Assembly (NCBI RefSeq): GCF_900100765.1
Contig: NZ_FNFO01000010.1
Coordinates: 270,030-334,029, forward strand
Length of the DNA: 64,000 nt
DNA from: Catalinimonas alkaloidigena
Lineage (GTDB): Bacteria; Bacteroidota; Bacteroidia; Cytophagales; Flexibacteraceae
Reading direction: 5' to 3'
A program made the translations under genes and the position numbers. The notes below the pieces were generated by a model, which did no database searches, was not told the DNA's origin, and was given only the letters and a program-made list of their open reading frames with translations. Shown here piece after piece: positions 62,517 through 64,000 of this stretch. Position 1 is the first letter of the stretch. Each line of letters starts with the position of its first letter.

Positions 62517-63068
62517 TTAATTTTCATGAATCAGTCCAAATGTGCTTAAATTTTCCTGCACGAAAAGATTATCAATCTTATCAATTGCCTCATTAATTTC
62601 TTCCTCGCTCACTACAATTGAAGTACTGTATAGCATAGTATGTACTCCATTTTCATCATCAGTTACAAAATCTAGTTTTCCATAGGTTTGATTTTCAATT
62701 TCGTGAGTTTTCCTAAATGCCAGATAGATTTTATTAAACTTCTCCGGTTTCCATGGTGTATTAAAAAATCCGTAATGATGCTGATAGTTTATGGCTTTTG
62801 TACTTACAATCAGTCTCTCCTCACCAAACAAATTCCAAAGTGTGTATCTGCCTAATACAAAATACATCACAGCATAAAAAACCAAAGCACTCAAGAAAAT
62901 CAGCCCCTGTTCTCTTTCTTCTGCTTGAGAAATTAAAAGTAATGGCCCAGTAATCACAATCAAGCAAAAAAATACCAAAACCAACTTTATTGCTACTGGT
63001 GGACGGGGTTCAAAAGTTAATTCAACATTTAAATCGTTAGAATAAATCTTTAAGTAATTGTTTTTCAT
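62517..63068 (-). CDS. Small membrane protein, hypothetical
   Basis: Protein of 183 residues with two membrane helices (AIKLVLVFFCLIVITGPLLL at about 26-45 and LIFLSALVFYAVMYFVLG at about 56-73) between a basic N-terminus and a cytoplasmic-looking C-terminal domain (LIVSTKAINYQHHYGFFNTP, KIYLAFRKTHEIENQTYGKL, VVSEEEINEAIDKIDNLF). The layout recalls PH-like membrane proteins, but no family was recognised. AT-rich; it is the gene nearest the integrase remnant in the small-gene array. Confidence 0.6.
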   Translation of the reverse strand: MKNNYLKIYSNDLNVELTFEPRPPVAIKLVLVFFCLIVITGPLLLISQAEEREQGLIFLSALVFYAVMYFVLGRYTLWNLFGEERLIVSTKAINYQHHYGFFNTPWKPEKFNKIYLAFRKTHEIENQTYGKLDFVTDDENGVHTMLYSTSIVVSEEEINEAIDKIDNLFVQENLSTFGLIHEN

Positions 63069-63080
63069 TTCTTTCTATTT

Positions 63081-63144
63081 GCACACAACGTATGTATAGA
63101 CGCACCTTTACCAAAAGGTGCCGTTATTTCTGCTATAGTTGACC
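63081..63144. repeat. attC-like palindrome next to the integrase remnant
   Basis: Nested arms: CAAC (63086-63089) with GTTG (63138-63141), ATAG (63096-63099) with CTAT (63133-63136), and a perfect 8-base inner stem GCACCTTT (63102-63109) with AAAGGTGC (63114-63121). This is the layout expected of a folded recombination site. It lies between the last small gene and the end of the integrase remnant. Confidence 0.5.
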
Positions 63145-63284
63145 TCTTCTATTTCCAGCAATAGTTATATTAAATTGTTTATTCAAAGTTAAATATAGCC
63201 TTTTTTCCAATTAATTATTACAATTTATAGATCAATATCATCCAGTGGACTGCGAATGCTACTCAGCATTTTGGTGCTTACATG

Positions 63285-63299
63285 GGCGGCCGCCGCTGC
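63285..63299. repeat. 15-base GC-rich insertion in the integrase remnant
   Basis: GGCGGCCGCCGCTGC splits the codons for the conserved IYTHVS; removing it restores that motif exactly and in frame. The boundaries are ambiguous by a base or two. All 15 bases but one are G or C, unlike the AT-leaning flanks. Confidence 0.6.
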
Positions 63300-63367
63300 G
63301 GTGTAGATCTTTGTGGTCTTACTACTTTCATGCTCCAATAGCACTTGGATGTAGCAAAGATCCGTGC

Positions 63368-63383
63368 GGTACGCCGCCGCGGC
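63368..63383. repeat. 16-base GC-rich insertion in the integrase remnant
   Basis: GGTACGCCGCCGCGGC interrupts the segment between the HxxR box and TDLCYIQ. Removing it joins PLEKG to TDLCYIQ in one frame, so it is the cause of that frameshift. Confidence 0.6.
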
Positions 63384-63521
63384 CCTTCTCGAGCGGATGC
63401 GTAGCGAAGGAATGACGTAGCGTGTGCATTGTGATGGGTTTCCACATCCTTACCGCTGTGCTGCTACCTTCAGCACCTTACCCACACTCCAAGAAGAGTA
63501 TTTGCCACCATTCTCTGTCCC

Positions 63522-63551
63522 GCTGCGGCGCGGGGCGCCACGGGGCACCGC
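63522..63551. repeat. 30-base GC-rich insertion in the integrase remnant
   Basis: A 30-base stretch of almost only G and C, containing GGCGCC and CCCGC/GCGGG arms, lies between LFE and the following GTENGGKYSS. Removing it leaves LFEGTENGGKYSS in frame, the expected integrase sequence. In frame, it would add ten residues. Confidence 0.55.
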
Positions 63552-63809
63552 TTCAAACAGGTAAACGTTAGGACGATACAAGCACAGGTGTTCTTCCAAA
63601 TATCATAATGTTTTAGCAGATAAAATGCTTGTTCGATCTTTTTTTGTCGGAGCACCTAGCCTTCGCCCCCTCTGTTCGCTCTCAATCCAAGTCTTGCCAT
63701 GTTAGTGCAATGCGCCTATGTGTCGAACGCTGGGTCATGTAGTGATAAGGCGGCGTTTGAGTTCGTCAATGAGTCGGAGCGGTGTGGCGTTGCCTGTTCA
63801 TTCGCCATC

Positions 63810-64000
63810 GTAAGACCCTGTCTAAATTTTTTTAACAATGCGTTGGATATTGAATAGGTAAACAAACGCTTGACTGCTAGAATCCTCAGCTTCGTAGTCT
63901 TTGACCAACCTTCTCTGCCAGGGTGGCCCCGCCATTGGAGCCAGCTAATCGTTCGCTCTACTTTCCACCGCTGCGGTACTACTTGAAAAGTGAGCGAAAT
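63810..64000 (-). mobile_element. IS5-family insertion sequence, right-hand end, cut by window edge
   Basis: The minus strand encodes the C-terminus of an IS5-type transposase: FQVVPQRWKVERTISWLQW, then, after a frameshift, RRLVKDYEAEDSSSQAFVYL and FNIQRIVKKI to a stop at 63822-63824. The RWxVERT motif carries the last catalytic residues of the DDE domain. The likely terminal repeat TTTAGACAGGGTCTTA overlaps the stop codon at about 63811-63826. A 14-base GC-rich insertion at 63918-63931 breaks the frame, so the transposase is inactive. The rest lies beyond base 64000. Confidence 0.8.
63918..63931. repeat. 14-base GC-rich insertion in the IS transposase
   Basis: CCAGGGTGGCCCCG separates the codons of WLQW and QRRLVKDYE. 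Removing 14 bases restores WLQWQRRLVKDYE, the expected IS5 sequence. Exact borders are ambiguous because CCA occurs at both edges. Confidence 0.6.

Larger units (their letters stand above)
63225..63720 (-). pseudogene. Tyrosine recombinase/integrase remnant with several frameshifts and short insertions
   Basis: Read on the minus strand, separate frames give pieces of one integrase: ALTWQDLD near 63700, LYRPNVYLFE near 63570, ENGGKYSSWSVGKVLKVAAQ near 63500, WKPITMHTLRHSFATH (H-x-x-R box) near 63420, TDLCYIQVLLEHESSKTTKI near 63340, and HVSTKMLSSIRSPLDDIDL to the stop at 63225. The catalytic tyrosine is in KIYT. Frames are broken by short GC-rich inserts and at least one base loss. The C-terminal SPLD ending also occurs in integron integrases, but their family-specific insertion before HTLRHS is not visible. 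Confidence 0.75.

Noticed and set aside
63470..63655. 61-residue minus-strand open frame as an independent gene
   Set aside because: It lies inside the integrase remnant; a neighbouring frame of the same bases gives the conserved integrase segment LYRPNVYLFE.
63225..63720. Naming the recombinase an integron integrase (IntI)
   Set aside because: The SPLD ending is suggestive, but the extra segment that defines IntI before HTLRHS is not seen, so only tyrosine recombinase is supported.
1..64000. tRNA, rRNA or CRISPR features
   Set aside because: No cloverleaf with conserved T-arm, no rRNA-like stretch and no regularly spaced direct repeats were found by eye. A covariance search could still reveal a small RNA.

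Overview
The window looks like chromosomal DNA from a Bacteroidota bacterium, most likely order Cytophagales, with a fairly high G+C core. This rests on the SusC/SusD pair, the TamB/TsaD divergent pair, an unfused Reg_prop/Y_Y_Y sensor kinase, DUF1573, DUF2027-Smr, DUF4403, DUF5117-type metalloprotease and DUF2383 proteins, and on a TTG-N19-TAnnTTTG-like promoter. A genus cannot be assigned from sequence alone. No rRNA, tRNA or CRISPR array was seen.

Layout. 0-6 kb: a truncated Gfo/Idh/MocA oxidoreductase divergent from an MFS transporter, a secreted DUF1080 sugar-hydrolase-type protein with a DUF3298 lipoprotein, and a Smr-domain protein. 6-23 kb: mostly housekeeping genes (TPR proteins, tamB, tsaD, a DUF1573 protein, ald, upp, a NodB-like deacetylase with a FemAB-like transferase, small stress-type proteins, an aspartyl protease with a PDZ domain, proC, a HIT protein, a DUF2064-type transferase). 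23-25 kb: galU with a GHMP kinase resembling glucuronokinase. 25-28 kb: an unknown protein and a lone methylmalonyl-CoA mutase small subunit. 28-37 kb: sensor kinase, LuxR-type regulator, then a SusC-SusD-lipoprotein operon behind a hairpin-rich leader. 37-42.5 kb: a glutamate-receptor-like potassium channel, two SDR enzymes, a DUF2383 protein and a DUF4403 lipoprotein. 42.5-46.5 kb: an accessory patch with AT-rich genes (two SMI1/KNR4-type proteins, an OmpH-like protein), a CE15 glucuronoyl esterase and three copies of a dispersed repeat. 46.5-51 kb: a two-gene operon with a GalU paralogue and an 1111-residue fusion of a fucokinase-like GHMP kinase to a eukaryotic-type UDP-sugar pyrophosphorylase. 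51-60.7 kb: S41 peptidase, outer-membrane-type protein, acyltransferase, pectate-lyase-like lipoprotein, zinc metalloprotease and proline-iminopeptidase-like hydrolase. 60.8-64 kb: small AT-rich genes separated by imperfect palindromes, followed by wrecked integrase and IS transposase genes.

The recurring theme is plant or algal polysaccharide use: uptake (SusCD), depolymerisation (pectate-lyase-like, CE15, DUF1080) and activation of free sugars to nucleotide sugars (GHMP kinase with galU, and the kinase/pyrophosphorylase fusion with a GalU paralogue). The strongest candidate for something undescribed is that fusion operon (46525-50825). The second is the right-hand end, where the reading frames of mobile genes carry several short GC-rich insertions next to a cassette-like array of small genes.
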